The position numbers were made by a program, and so were the translations under genes. The notes beneath the pieces were generated by a model, which saw nothing but the letters and a program-made list of their open reading frames with translations, searched no databases and was not told the origin of the DNA. This document shows positions 25,251-33,351 of a DNA stretch of 64,000 nt, one piece after another (the first letter of the stretch is position 1; each line of letters begins with the position of its first letter). The stretch lies in NCBI RefSeq assembly GCF_000814025.1, contig NZ_JWLL01000023.1, positions 1 to 64,000 on the forward strand. The letters run 5' to 3'. This DNA is from Tateyamaria sp. ANG-S1 (GTDB lineage Bacteria; Pseudomonadota; Alphaproteobacteria; Rhodobacterales; Rhodobacteraceae).

Positions 25251-25620
25251 GGCGCGGGTCATACGACGGCGGGTGTCGATGACGTCGCTGATCGACGTGA
25301 TCTTTCTGCTCTTGCTGTTTTTCATGCTGACCTCGACCTTTTCAACCTTTGCCGAGGTGGAGTTGACCGCCGGTGGGGCAGGGCAGGGGGCAGAGGCGGC
25401 TGCGGTGCCGCCGCTGTTTTTGCGCGTGGCCGAGGATGCCCTGGCGTTGAACGGGGCGCAGGTGCCGCTGGAGGCGCTGGCGGAGGCGATGAATGCGGAG
25501 GCCGAGCAGCCCGTGATCGTCAGCTTGCAGGACGGCGTGACTGCGCAGCGGTTGACTGATTTGCTGGTCGTGTTGCGGAATGTGCCCGGCTTGCAGATCA
25601 CCGTGCTGGGGCAGGGCTGA
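25243..25620 (+). CDS. exbD: ExbD-family protein 1
   Basis: 125 aa. A short basic N-terminus is followed by one membrane helix beginning SMTSLIDVIFLLLLFFML (residues about 12-29), containing the essential Asp of ExbD/TolR proton channels, and a periplasmic domain. GTG start at 25243 inside the end of exbB. The next gene is a second ExbD, so the complex may contain two different ExbD-type helices. Confidence 0.9.
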   Translation: MARARVIRRRVSMTSLIDVIFLLLLFFMLTSTFSTFAEVELTAGGAGQGAEAAAVPPLFLRVAEDALALNGAQVPLEALAEAMNAEAEQPVIVSLQDGVTAQRLTDLLVVLRNVPGLQITVLGQG

Positions 25621-26000
25621 TGCGGGCGCGGCGTCAAACCAGAGAGCCGACGATTGCGCTGATCAACATCGTTTTTCTGATGCTGGTGTTTTTCATGGTC
25701 GCGGGCACGCTGGCGCCGCCGCTGGAGCGGGATTTGTCGCTTGTGCGCACCGATGATCTGGAGGGGCGTGCGCCGCCCGATGCCCTGGTGATCCGGGCTG
25801 ATGGCGAGATGCTGTATCGAGGGACTGCGCAGGGGGATGTTGCCGCTTATGTGGCTGGGCTGGACCCGGAGGCGCGAGAAGAGGTGCGGATTGTGCCGGA
25901 TCGCGATCTGCCTGCTGCCGATCTTGTGACCCTGGGCCGTGAGTTGCGCCGGGCGGGCGCGGGCCGTGTGATCATTGTGACCGAGAGGGCGCTGCAATGA
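25620..26000 (+). CDS. exbD: ExbD-family protein 2
   Basis: 126 aa, same plan as ExbD1: basic start, a membrane helix from about residue 12 (IALINIVFLMLVFFMVAG) and a periplasmic domain. The position of the channel Asp (LIDVIF in ExbD1) is Asn here (LINIVF). Loss of the protonatable residue suggests this copy does not carry protons itself and is a structural partner, with ExbD1 supplying the Asp. Its ATG shares a base with the ExbD1 stop, and its end overlaps tonB. Confidence 0.87.
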   Translation: MRARRQTREPTIALINIVFLMLVFFMVAGTLAPPLERDLSLVRTDDLEGRAPPDALVIRADGEMLYRGTAQGDVAAYVAGLDPEAREEVRIVPDRDLPAADLVTLGRELRRAGAGRVIIVTERALQ

Positions 26001-26923
26001 GGCTGGGGTCGCGTCGGATCGCTGCTGTGGCGTTTCTATTGGCAGCAGGCCTGCATTTGGGCGGGGTGATGCGGTTGGATTTGACCGAAGACGTCATGAT
26101 GGAAGGCGGGCAGGTGGGGGCGGCTGAGGCCTCCCTTGGCGACGGGTTCGCGGATCTGGCGCAAGGGACGCTGAGCGGGGTCGAGACGACCGAGGTGACT
26201 GAGCCTGTGCCCGTGGAGGATGTCGCGGAGCCGGTTGAGCAGCCTGAGCCGATGGAGCCTGCACCGGTGGAGGAGGTCACGGAGGTTGAGCCCCCGGAGG
26301 ACGCGGTGCAGCCGACAGAGACCGTTGCGATGGTGGACACAGCCCCCGTGCCCGAGCCGACCCTGCGGGTGACGCCGACGGTGCCTGTTGCACAGGCCCC
26401 CGCGCCCGAGACACTGACCGCGGATGAGCCCGATCAGGTGGAGGCGACCCGGTCGTTGCGCCCGCAGGTGCGCAGTCGGGAGTTTGAGGAGCGCAATGCG
26501 CCGGATGAGCCGCCGCCGGAGACGACGCGGACGGCCACGCGAACACCGTCGCCACAGGGCAATCAGGCGCAGACCAATGCGCGGGCGGGCCAGGCGGATG
26601 GCAGCGCGTCAGCCGCCCCGGCCCAGCGTGCCAGCGGTCAAGGCGCTGCGCAGGCAGGCAATGCCGCCGCGTCGAATTATCCCGGGCAGGTGATGCGCCG
26701 TATCCAGCGCGTGCGCCGCCCGCGTGTGGGGGCGCAGGGGGCTGCGACCGTGTCGTTCCGCGTGGCGTCGAACGGGGCTTTGAGTGCCGTGTCGGTGGCG
26801 AGCAGTTCAGGGTCGAGTGATCTGGACCGGGCGGCCATGCAGGTGATCCAGCGCGCGGCACCCTTCCCCGTACCCCCACCGGGTGCGCAAAGGTCCTTCC
26901 GCATTCAGATTGAGGGGCGGTGA
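25997..26923 (+). CDS. tonB: Energy transducer TonB
   Basis: 308 aa. One N-terminal membrane anchor (about 7-25), a long Pro/Glu/Val-rich periplasmic linker (about 60-200) and a C-terminal TonB domain with YPGQVMRRIQRVRRPR (about 223-238), FRVASNGAL and the AAPFPVPPPG loop. It transfers energy from the ExbB/ExbD complex to the TonB-dependent receptors at 21.7 and 29.9 kb. ATGA overlap with ExbD2. Confidence 0.95.
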   Translation: MRLGSRRIAAVAFLLAAGLHLGGVMRLDLTEDVMMEGGQVGAAEASLGDGFADLAQGTLSGVETTEVTEPVPVEDVAEPVEQPEPMEPAPVEEVTEVEPPEDAVQPTETVAMVDTAPVPEPTLRVTPTVPVAQAPAPETLTADEPDQVEATRSLRPQVRSREFEERNAPDEPPPETTRTATRTPSPQGNQAQTNARAGQADGSASAAPAQRASGQGAAQAGNAAASNYPGQVMRRIQRVRRPRVGAQGAATVSFRVASNGALSAVSVASSSGSSDLDRAAMQVIQRAAPFPVPPPGAQRSFRIQIEGR

Positions 26924-26925
26924 GC

Positions 26926-27351
26926 ATGATGGCCCGGTCCAGCCCAGAGCAAGCGCGGCATATGGTGCAGTATCTGTGCGGTATGTTCGTGCTGTTGGCC
27001 TGTGCGGTGATGACCGCGCTGGTGCTGTCGCCGGAGGAGGAGGTGGCCGCACCACCGACAGCGTGTTCTGCGACGGCGCTTTATCCAGTGGAGCGGTTGG
27101 CCGTACGCGGGGATGTGGGCGCTATGGCCTATGTGGCCGCGCGTTTCGCGGAGGATGGGTGCGATGTGCAGGCGCGCGCCTATCTTGAGCTGGCGGCAGA
27201 GGCAGGCCATGCCGAGGCGCGGCAGGTTCTGGATGTGGCAGAGGCCGAGGAGCGGGCGGCGTCCGTGTCCTCTTGTGCCGCGCTGCTTGCGATGATGATG
27301 CCGGGCGTGGATGACGCGCATCTGGTGCCCGGCGCCTGTAGCAGACCCTAA
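26926..27351 (+). CDS. Small membrane-anchored Ala-rich protein
   Basis: 141 aa. One membrane helix (about 17-37, MFVLLACAVMTALVLS) followed by a short periplasmic domain with MAYVAARFAEDGCDVQARAYLELAAEAGHAEARQ; that helix pair resembles one or two Sel1/TPR-like units, and four Cys are present. It directly follows tonB (2 bp) and so may belong to the same operon. The ATG at 26926 after GAGGGGCGG is chosen; GTG 26920 is possible. No family is recognised with confidence. Confidence 0.6.
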   Translation: MMARSSPEQARHMVQYLCGMFVLLACAVMTALVLSPEEEVAAPPTACSATALYPVERLAVRGDVGAMAYVAARFAEDGCDVQARAYLELAAEAGHAEARQVLDVAEAEERAASVSSCAALLAMMMPGVDDAHLVPGACSRP

Positions 27352-27668
27352 TCCGCGGCGATTTCCTGAATGACCGAGAACCCTTCGAAGGTCGGTGCGC
27401 CCTCGTGCAGCTTGGCGGTGCTGCCTGCGTCCTTGTGGGCGGCGCGGAAGGCGTCGGAGCGGGTCCATGCGCGGAAGGCGTCTTCGGACGCCCAGACGGT
27501 GTGGGAGGCGTAGAGCCGTTTGCCGCTGTCATCCTCTGGCCCTTTGAGCATCTGGAATTCGACGAAGCCGTCCATCGTCTTGAGGTGGCTGTCGCGGCCG
27601 AGCCAGAGCGCTTCGAACGCGTCGGCATTCTGGGCGGTCACGGTGAAGCGGTTCATGGCGATGTACAT
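27348..27668 (-). CDS. IsdG/ABM-family protein (possible heme-degrading monooxygenase)
   Basis: 106 aa, dimeric alpha-beta barrel family. MYIAMNRFTVTAQNADAFEALW at the start, then FVEFQMLKGPE and YASHTVWASEDAFRAWTRS, the typical ABM pattern of IsdG/HmoA heme oxygenases, where the Asn and Trp residues serve catalysis (Asn7 and Trp67-like positions are present). The iron context supports heme degradation, but other ABM functions are possible. The start ATG at 27668 gives the canonical N-terminus. It lies 65 bp behind the PepSY gene and its stop overlaps the convergent gene. Confidence 0.78.
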   Translation of the reverse strand: MYIAMNRFTVTAQNADAFEALWLGRDSHLKTMDGFVEFQMLKGPEDDSGKRLYASHTVWASEDAFRAWTRSDAFRAAHKDAGSTAKLHEGAPTFEGFSVIQEIAAD

Positions 27669-27732
27669 GGTGGTGTCCTTCTTGGTGCTTTCGTGTGTGA
27701 GATGGCGTTTGCGGGCACGGCTTTCCAGTGCG

Positions 27733-29307
27733 TCATTCTGCGGGGGCGGCGGCTGGTTGGGCCGCACGCTTGCGGCGCACGGCCAGCAGGCAGATGAGCC
27801 CCAGCGCGAGGCAGGTGACGTCGATCACCAGCACGCTGTCGCCGCGCCACATCAGCGCCTCACCCCAGGACAGGCCGCCGGTTTGCAGGCGGGTGACAGG
27901 CAGAAGCAGGAGGCCGATGCCCGTGGCCAGACCGAGCATGCGGTTGAGGCTGTCGAGCGGCTGTTTGAGGGTGAACGCACCGTAGGCCAGCACGGCAAGG
28001 CAACCCGCGATAAAGACGCGCGGGACCACGGCCTCTGGATCGCCGGTGAGCAGTGCCACGAGCGAGGCGTGTCCGGTGATCACGATGACCAGCGGCAGGC
28101 CCCAGGCGACCACGCTGAGCGCGCGGGCGCCGTGCTGCCAGGCGGGTTCATTTTCGCGCCGCCGGAGCCAGAGCTGCATGCCTGTGACGATGGTGTAGGT
28201 CATCGCGGCCCCGAGGCCGACCCAGATGATGCGGGACCACCAGCCGGCGAAATTGCCGAAATGCAGCGGTGCCATGAGCGATGCAAGGACGGAGCCTGCG
28301 GACGGCTCTGTTCCAACGATCTGGCGGCGGTCCAGGAATTCCCCGGTTGCGCCGTTGTAGTCGAGCGTTGTGGGGATCAGCGCCCCGTCTGCGATGCCGT
28401 GGAAGGTTGTGACCACAGCCCCGGCGGTGCCGTAATCGTGGATCTCTGTCGTGCCTATCGGGGCGCCTGCGCGCAGGGTGGCGTCGGCAAACAGTGTGGT
28501 GAGATCGGCCATGGCCGCGACGGTGGCGTTAGTGGTCGTGGGCTCCCCTAGCACGGTGGCAATCGCCAGATCCTGATCGCCGCCAAAGGCGACGAGCGCT
28601 ACGACGGGCAGGCCGAGGGATATTGCGAAGCTGAGGAAGGCGCCGGTGAAGGACAAAAGCACCGCAAAGGGCAGCGACCAAACCCCTGCCAGCGTGTGCC
28701 GGTCGCGGAAGGACACGAGCCGCGCACCGGGTCGTTCGGTGGTAAAGAGGTCGCGGATGATATGCTTGTGGATCAGCACGCCGGTGATGGCGGCCACCAG
28801 CATCGTGACGCCCAAGATGCCCGTCATGTAGAGCCCCCAGCGACCCGGCACGTGCAGTTGCACATGCAGGTCCACGAGGAAGTGCGAGAAGGCGCGTTCG
28901 GGGCGGTGTGACACCACATCGCTGAAGAACCCGGCGCGGGCCGATTGCAGGACGCCCGTTTGCGGGTTCACGAGGAAGCCGCGCCCGAACTGTGCCGTCC
29001 CGCCGTCGGGATGGGGTTGGTCCGTCCCGAAGAACAGGCTGAGCGTGCCGTTGCTGCCCTGGGACAGGAAGACGTGGTCGTGCATCTCGGGCGGGACCTG
29101 GGCGGCGAAGCGGGTGACGATCTGGTCGGTGCGGGGGCCGAAAAGGGGCGCGCGGTCGGTGTGTCCGGCGCTCCAGTCCGTGAGTTCGTTGTCGAGGACG
29201 ACAATCGTGCCGGTGAGCATCACCACGTAGAGCAGGATAGCGAGCAGGGTGGCAGACCAGCCATGCAGGGCGACGAGGCGCTTGGTGGCGTGGTTGGCGG
29301 CGCTCAT
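27733..29307 (-). CDS. PepSY-domain iron-regulated membrane protein (PiuB-like)
   Basis: 524 aa, PepSY-associated TM family. First helix LHGWSATLLAILLYVVMLTGTIVVL (about 12-36), further helices near 150-185, 200-225, 350-380 and 400-500, and periplasmic PepSY regions with His/Glu residues. Homologues reduce or process ferri-siderophores or otherwise help siderophore iron release. The real start is ATG 29307 (MSAANHATKRL). It overlaps the upstream 108-aa membrane protein gene and faces a divergent TonB receptor, forming a siderophore-use unit. Confidence 0.9.
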   Translation of the reverse strand: MSAANHATKRLVALHGWSATLLAILLYVVMLTGTIVVLDNELTDWSAGHTDRAPLFGPRTDQIVTRFAAQVPPEMHDHVFLSQGSNGTLSLFFGTDQPHPDGGTAQFGRGFLVNPQTGVLQSARAGFFSDVVSHRPERAFSHFLVDLHVQLHVPGRWGLYMTGILGVTMLVAAITGVLIHKHIIRDLFTTERPGARLVSFRDRHTLAGVWSLPFAVLLSFTGAFLSFAISLGLPVVALVAFGGDQDLAIATVLGEPTTTNATVAAMADLTTLFADATLRAGAPIGTTEIHDYGTAGAVVTTFHGIADGALIPTTLDYNGATGEFLDRRQIVGTEPSAGSVLASLMAPLHFGNFAGWWSRIIWVGLGAAMTYTIVTGMQLWLRRRENEPAWQHGARALSVVAWGLPLVIVITGHASLVALLTGDPEAVVPRVFIAGCLAVLAYGAFTLKQPLDSLNRMLGLATGIGLLLLPVTRLQTGGLSWGEALMWRGDSVLVIDVTCLALGLICLLAVRRKRAAQPAAAPAE

Positions 29308-29630
29308 GTGAGGAAGCTCAGCGTGATGAGGGTGAGCAGGAGCGCCCCCAGCCCGAGATAGGTGGTGGCGACGCGGGGCAGGGCGGTGCTGGCGACGGGC
29401 CAGACGATGAAGCTGGACCACAGGAGCGGGAAGAGCACGACCGGCAGCACGAGGTGGTTCACGCCGCCTGCACCTGCGGGCAGGACGGTCGGCAGGCCCG
29501 CCATGGCGAGGATCGACAGGATGAAGGCCACGGGGCCCGCAAGGATCCAGCGCCAGCGTGTCGGTTGCCGGTCGATCCGGGTGGTGATCCAGTGTTGTCC
29601 GCGACGGGGGAGGGTGCCCAATGCCTGCAT
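29304..29630 (-). CDS. Small three-helix membrane protein of the siderophore unit (DUF3649-like)
   Basis: 108 aa. Helices at about 27-50, 55-75 and 83-105, rich in Leu/Val. Size, topology and place next to PepSY and a TonB siderophore receptor fit the small DUF3649-type proteins of such clusters, but sequence resemblance is weak. Starts considered: ATG 29630 (chosen, MQALGTLPRRG) and ATG 29693. Its end overlaps the PepSY gene by 4 bp. It lies behind the shared iron-box site 3. Confidence 0.6.
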   Translation of the reverse strand: MQALGTLPRRGQHWITTRIDRQPTRWRWILAGPVAFILSILAMAGLPTVLPAGAGGVNHLVLPVVLFPLLWSSFIVWPVASTALPRVATTYLGLGALLLTLITLSFLT

Positions 29631-29746
29631 GTCGTCTGCCCGAGTGCGAGGCTGGCGACGCGGGATGCGTGGCTGGCATTTCGACCCAAACATAGGGGAT
29701 CGCCCCGGCAATGGCGAGATGTGCGGGGGCGGAAAACGGAGTACCT

Positions 29747-29766
29747 TGCAATTTTTGTCAGGAAAT
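29747..29766. promoter_or_regulatory. Iron-box-like site 3 (siderophore unit)
   Basis: TGCAATTTTTGTCAGGAAAT; the complement reads ATTTCCTGACAAAAATTGCA. It lies between the divergent siderophore receptor (ATG 29852) and the small membrane protein/PepSY operon (ATG 29630) and can serve both. Confidence 0.65.
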
Positions 29767-29851
29767 GGATGCTGTGTGCCAGCCATCCAGCGACGGGCCT
29801 TGACCCCCGCCAGACACCCCACTCGACAACACGTGTTTCCCGGAGCTGGAT

Positions 29852-31981
29852 ATGAGAGCCCTTTCCCCCCTTTTGGTGGGTGGCGTTTCGACGCTTTCCC
29901 TGAATGCTACCCTTGCTGCCGCACAGGAGGAGGGCGCGCCCGTTGATCTGGGCACCCTGATCCTGCGGGGCGAGTTGCAGGCGCGCACGGTGCAGGACAG
30001 CCCGACATCGGCCACGATCGAGACCGGCGAGGATCTGGAGCGGAAGGGCGATACGGATTTGCAGGACGTGATTGCGCGCACGCCGGGGGTGAGCACGAGC
30101 TTTGGCGAGCAGGGCTTTTCTATTCGGGGTATCGATCAGCGCGGTGCAGGCGGTGGCGGGGCCGGTCTGGTGGTATCGACGCAGATTGACGGGGTTGCCC
30201 TGCCCACCAATCAGGCGACGTTCTACGGGCCCTATTCGGCCTGGGACATCGAGCAGGTGGAGGTGCTGCGCGGGCCGCAATCGACCCAGCAGGGGCGCAA
30301 TGCGCTGGCGGGGGCCATTGTGGTGCGGTCGAAAGACCCGACATTCGAGCGGGAGTTCAAGCTGCGCGGCGAGCTGGGGTCGCGTGGATACTACCGGGCT
30401 GCATTTGCGGCCAATACGCCGCTGTCGGACACCGTTGCCCTGCGCTTTTCGGCGGAGACGGTGAATGTCGATGGCACGATTTTCAATGCCACATTGGGTG
30501 AAAATGCGGATGCTCACAGGATCGACACCTATCGCCTGAAATTTCTGTGGGAGCCCACCGATACCTTCCGCGCCATCGCGTCCTTTAGCCGGACCGAGAA
30601 CTTCGCGGGCGAGGATTCGATCAACCGGACCATTTCGCCAGAGGGTCGTGTCGTTCAGCTGGATATTCCGACGCGGGAAGGGTCGCGGCATGACATTTTT
30701 GGCCTGCGCACCGAATGGGACATCAATGCGGCGCTCACGCTGGAGACGGAAACCAGCTATTACACGCAGGACTATGTCCGCAGCGAGGATGGGGACGGGT
30801 TTCCGGTCTTCCTGAGCCGGTTTGACCGCGTGGGCGAGACGGAGGTGTTTGAGCAGGATGTGCGGCTGAGTTTTGACACCGGGGCCTATTCCGGCGTTGT
30901 GGGTCTGTTTTACACCAACATTCAGGATTCGATTCCGGCGGACCTGTTGATCGATACGGGCTTTGCTCTCACACAAAGGCCCGAGGGCGCCAACGGGATT
31001 TTCGCCAACCGCTTTAGCGATGTGGTCACGGACGTTGAGAACGCGGCCATCTTTGGCGAGGTGGATATTCGTGCGGATCGGTGGCTGGACGGTTTGTCGT
31101 TCACGGTCGGCGCGCGCTACGACTACGAGGAATTCGCGTTTGATGCGGACATCGTTTACGACGCGCCTGTACCTCTGCCCCCTCAGTTCCGGGATCAATC
31201 GGCAGAGAACAGCACCAGTTTCAATGCGTTTTTGCCGAAGTTCGGGATCAATTACGAATTCAGCGACACCCAGAGGGTGAGCTTTACCATACAGCGCGGT
31301 TATCGGTCGGGCGGCACCAGCATCAATGCCGCGAATAGCATTTCCAACTTTGATCCGGAGTTTACCACCAACTACGAACTGGCTTACCGGGGCAGTTTCA
31401 ACGCCGACAGCGTGTTTGTGGCGGCCAATGTCTTCTTTACCGATTGGACGGACCAGCAGGTGAACCGGTTTGCTGGGACGCTGCCCACCGGGCAGACCGT
31501 CTTTGACGTCGTCAACGCGGGCAAGTCCGAGCTTCGGGGCGGGGAACTGTCGGTCGAGGCGGAGGTGACCGAGCGGTTTTCGGTCTTTGGGCAGGTGGCC
31601 TATTCCGACACGGAGTTTGTGGAGTTCGTGAATAACGGCGTCGATCTGGCGGGCAATGACTTTCCCGGTGCGGCGGAGCTGACTGCCGCCTTTGGGGCCC
31701 GCTATGACTGGGACAACGGGGTGTCTTGGGCTTTTGATGCGTCTTACACTCAGGGCAGCTTTTTGGACATTGAGAACACCCAGGCGCAGCGCAGTGATGA
31801 TCGGTGGGTGGTCAATTCCTATCTGACCTACGAGATGGATGACCTGCAATTGGGGCTGTATGTGCGCAACCTGTTTGACGAGGAATATGCGACAAACAGG
31901 TCCGTGGACGAAACCGGCATCACGTTCGAGCGGCTGGGTGAGCCGCGGACGATTGGCGTTTACGTGCAGCGGAGTTTCTGA
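29852..31981 (+). CDS. TonB-dependent siderophore-type receptor
   Basis: 709 aa. Signal peptide 1-25 (ending LAAAQ), a TonB-box-like VDLGTLILRG, a plug with DVIARTPGVSTSFGEQGFSIRGIDQRG and QVEVLRGPQSTQQGRNALAGAIVV, then a barrel ending IGVYVQRSF. The plug sequence fits receptors for ferric siderophores or similar chelates rather than heme: no FRAP/NPNL region is seen. The ATG follows GGAGCTGGAT. Next to PepSY and two small membrane proteins, a common arrangement for siderophore uptake. Which siderophore is not deducible; no biosynthesis genes are present. Confidence 0.93.
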   Translation: MRALSPLLVGGVSTLSLNATLAAAQEEGAPVDLGTLILRGELQARTVQDSPTSATIETGEDLERKGDTDLQDVIARTPGVSTSFGEQGFSIRGIDQRGAGGGGAGLVVSTQIDGVALPTNQATFYGPYSAWDIEQVEVLRGPQSTQQGRNALAGAIVVRSKDPTFEREFKLRGELGSRGYYRAAFAANTPLSDTVALRFSAETVNVDGTIFNATLGENADAHRIDTYRLKFLWEPTDTFRAIASFSRTENFAGEDSINRTISPEGRVVQLDIPTREGSRHDIFGLRTEWDINAALTLETETSYYTQDYVRSEDGDGFPVFLSRFDRVGETEVFEQDVRLSFDTGAYSGVVGLFYTNIQDSIPADLLIDTGFALTQRPEGANGIFANRFSDVVTDVENAAIFGEVDIRADRWLDGLSFTVGARYDYEEFAFDADIVYDAPVPLPPQFRDQSAENSTSFNAFLPKFGINYEFSDTQRVSFTIQRGYRSGGTSINAANSISNFDPEFTTNYELAYRGSFNADSVFVAANVFFTDWTDQQVNRFAGTLPTGQTVFDVVNAGKSELRGGELSVEAEVTERFSVFGQVAYSDTEFVEFVNNGVDLAGNDFPGAAELTAAFGARYDWDNGVSWAFDASYTQGSFLDIENTQAQRSDDRWVVNSYLTYEMDDLQLGLYVRNLFDEEYATNRSVDETGITFERLGEPRTIGVYVQRSF

Positions 31982-31984
31982 GCG

Positions 31985-32278
31985 GTGGTGGTCGTGACTC
32001 TTGCCATCAGCCTGGCGTGTGTGGCGTGGCTGGCGCGGTTTGATCCCAAGCGGCGGCGCAGCTTTGGCTTGCCGCCGCGCGCGGCTCCGGTGCCTGCGTG
32101 GGCGGTTTGGGTGTTGTTGATCTCTCCCGGCGTTGGTCTTGCCCTTGCGGGGGAGGCGGCGGGCTTTGTTCTGTGGCTGTCGGCGGTGTGCGTGTTCGGC
32201 TGGTGCGTGGTCTGGGTGCCGCCGCACACCTATCGCCGGGTGTTGGAGCGGGTCCGTGCGCGGTTGCCTTGTACCTAG
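31985..32278 (+). CDS. Small membrane protein of the siderophore unit (DUF3325-like)
   Basis: 97 aa with three hydrophobic segments (about 3-16, 37-55, 58-80). The start SLACVAWLARFDPKRRR, with a basic turn after the first helix, resembles DUF3325 proteins that accompany PepSY proteins and siderophore receptors. GTG at 31985, 3 bp after the receptor stop; an internal start is possible. The stop overlaps the convergent DUF1513 stop (CTAG). Confidence 0.55.
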   Translation: MVVVTLAISLACVAWLARFDPKRRRSFGLPPRAAPVPAWAVWVLLISPGVGLALAGEAAGFVLWLSAVCVFGWCVVWVPPHTYRRVLERVRARLPCT

Positions 32279-33351
32279 GCCGTGAGGGCAACCAAGTGGT
32301 TGTCGAAAGCGAGCTTATGGGTTGTGCGGTTTTGGAGGGTGTCCCCGGTGAGCGTATGCACCCTGCCGAGTCCATCGGTGACAAGGCAGGTGCCGTCGGG
32401 GGCGGCGCAGAGGCCGCAGACGTCGGTTGCCTTGTGCGCGCCCGTTTGCTGGCCGGTCTGATCGAAGGAAAAGGCGATGTTGCCGCGTGGGGAGGAGGCT
32501 GCATAGTGGCCGTCGCCGAACGCGCTGACGCTGCCGATATAGCCGTCGAGGCCGAAGAGGGCGGTTTCGTCCATCTGCGCGGGCAGAAGCGTGCCATTTC
32601 CCTTGTATAGAGCCACAAGTGGGGGCGGATCGTAGGGATCGCCCTGCCATTGGAAGCCGCAGATCACGGTGCCGTCGGGAGCGGCTGCGATGTGGCGGAG
32701 GGAGTTTTGATGAATGTTCTCCGGCACGTGAGCCGTGTCGATATGTGTGCCGTCCGGGGCGAGGATCGTGAGGTTGGGTTGCATCGTGTCGAGGTTCAGC
32801 TTGTCGCGCCCGGTGTCGGGGTGCGTTCTGATCCCGCCGTTCGCGACTGCGAGCGTGCCGTTGGGCAGGCGGAGGATTTCGTGTGGGCCGATGCCGCCGG
32901 ATGGGACGTCGCCTACGCGCGAGTAGCCTGCGCTGCGGTCCCACATGCCGATGCGGCCCGCGCCGGTGGCGATGTCGTTTTCCGGGGTGAAGAGCAGGAT
33001 GCCATCGGAAGAAAAAGCGGCGTGGCCGTAGAAATGCCGCCCGTCTGGGCTGGTTAGGGTCTGTTTCACCTCGCCCGTGCCGCAGTCGATGACCTTGGCG
33101 AAGGTGCCGGGGCGGCGGGCGATGGCGACGGCTTCGGCCACATGTGGATGCGCCGCAGCGGCATGGCCACGGGCGGGCAGGGGGATTTGGAAGGTGATGT
33201 CGCCTCTCGCCGTGAGGCCGACGAGGACGTAGGCGCCGCTGGGGGTCATCGCGGCGCTGAGGGCGACGGGGCTGCCGACGTCGGCCCAGCTGAGTGTGGG
33301 CGTGAGCGAGGCGGAAGTGAGCCCGGCGAGGAAGGCGCGGCGGGAGGGCAT
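32275..33351 (-). CDS. DUF1513 beta-propeller protein, exported
   Basis: 358 aa. The N-terminus MPSRRAFLAGLTSASL carries a twin-Arg motif and a hydrophobic segment, so Tat export is likely. The rest repeats short blades such as GHAAFSSDGILLFTPEND and GPHEILRLPNGTLAVANGG, a WD/YVTN-like propeller typical of DUF1513. This family is found at the end of imelysin/DUF1111 operons in marine bacteria and is believed to take part in iron uptake; its biochemical role is unknown. Its ATG overlaps the imelysin stop by one base. Confidence 0.87.
   Translation of the reverse strand: MPSRRAFLAGLTSASLTPTLSWADVGSPVALSAAMTPSGAYVLVGLTARGDITFQIPLPARGHAAAAHPHVAEAVAIARRPGTFAKVIDCGTGEVKQTLTSPDGRHFYGHAAFSSDGILLFTPENDIATGAGRIGMWDRSAGYSRVGDVPSGGIGPHEILRLPNGTLAVANGGIRTHPDTGRDKLNLDTMQPNLTILAPDGTHIDTAHVPENIHQNSLRHIAAAPDGTVICGFQWQGDPYDPPPLVALYKGNGTLLPAQMDETALFGLDGYIGSVSAFGDGHYAASSPRGNIAFSFDQTGQQTGAHKATDVCGLCAAPDGTCLVTDGLGRVHTLTGDTLQNRTTHKLAFDNHLVALTA

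Noticed and set aside
29459-32227. Very long minus-strand frame opposite the siderophore receptor
   Set aside because: Mirror frame of a strongly biased gene; the receptor on the plus strand has full family motifs.
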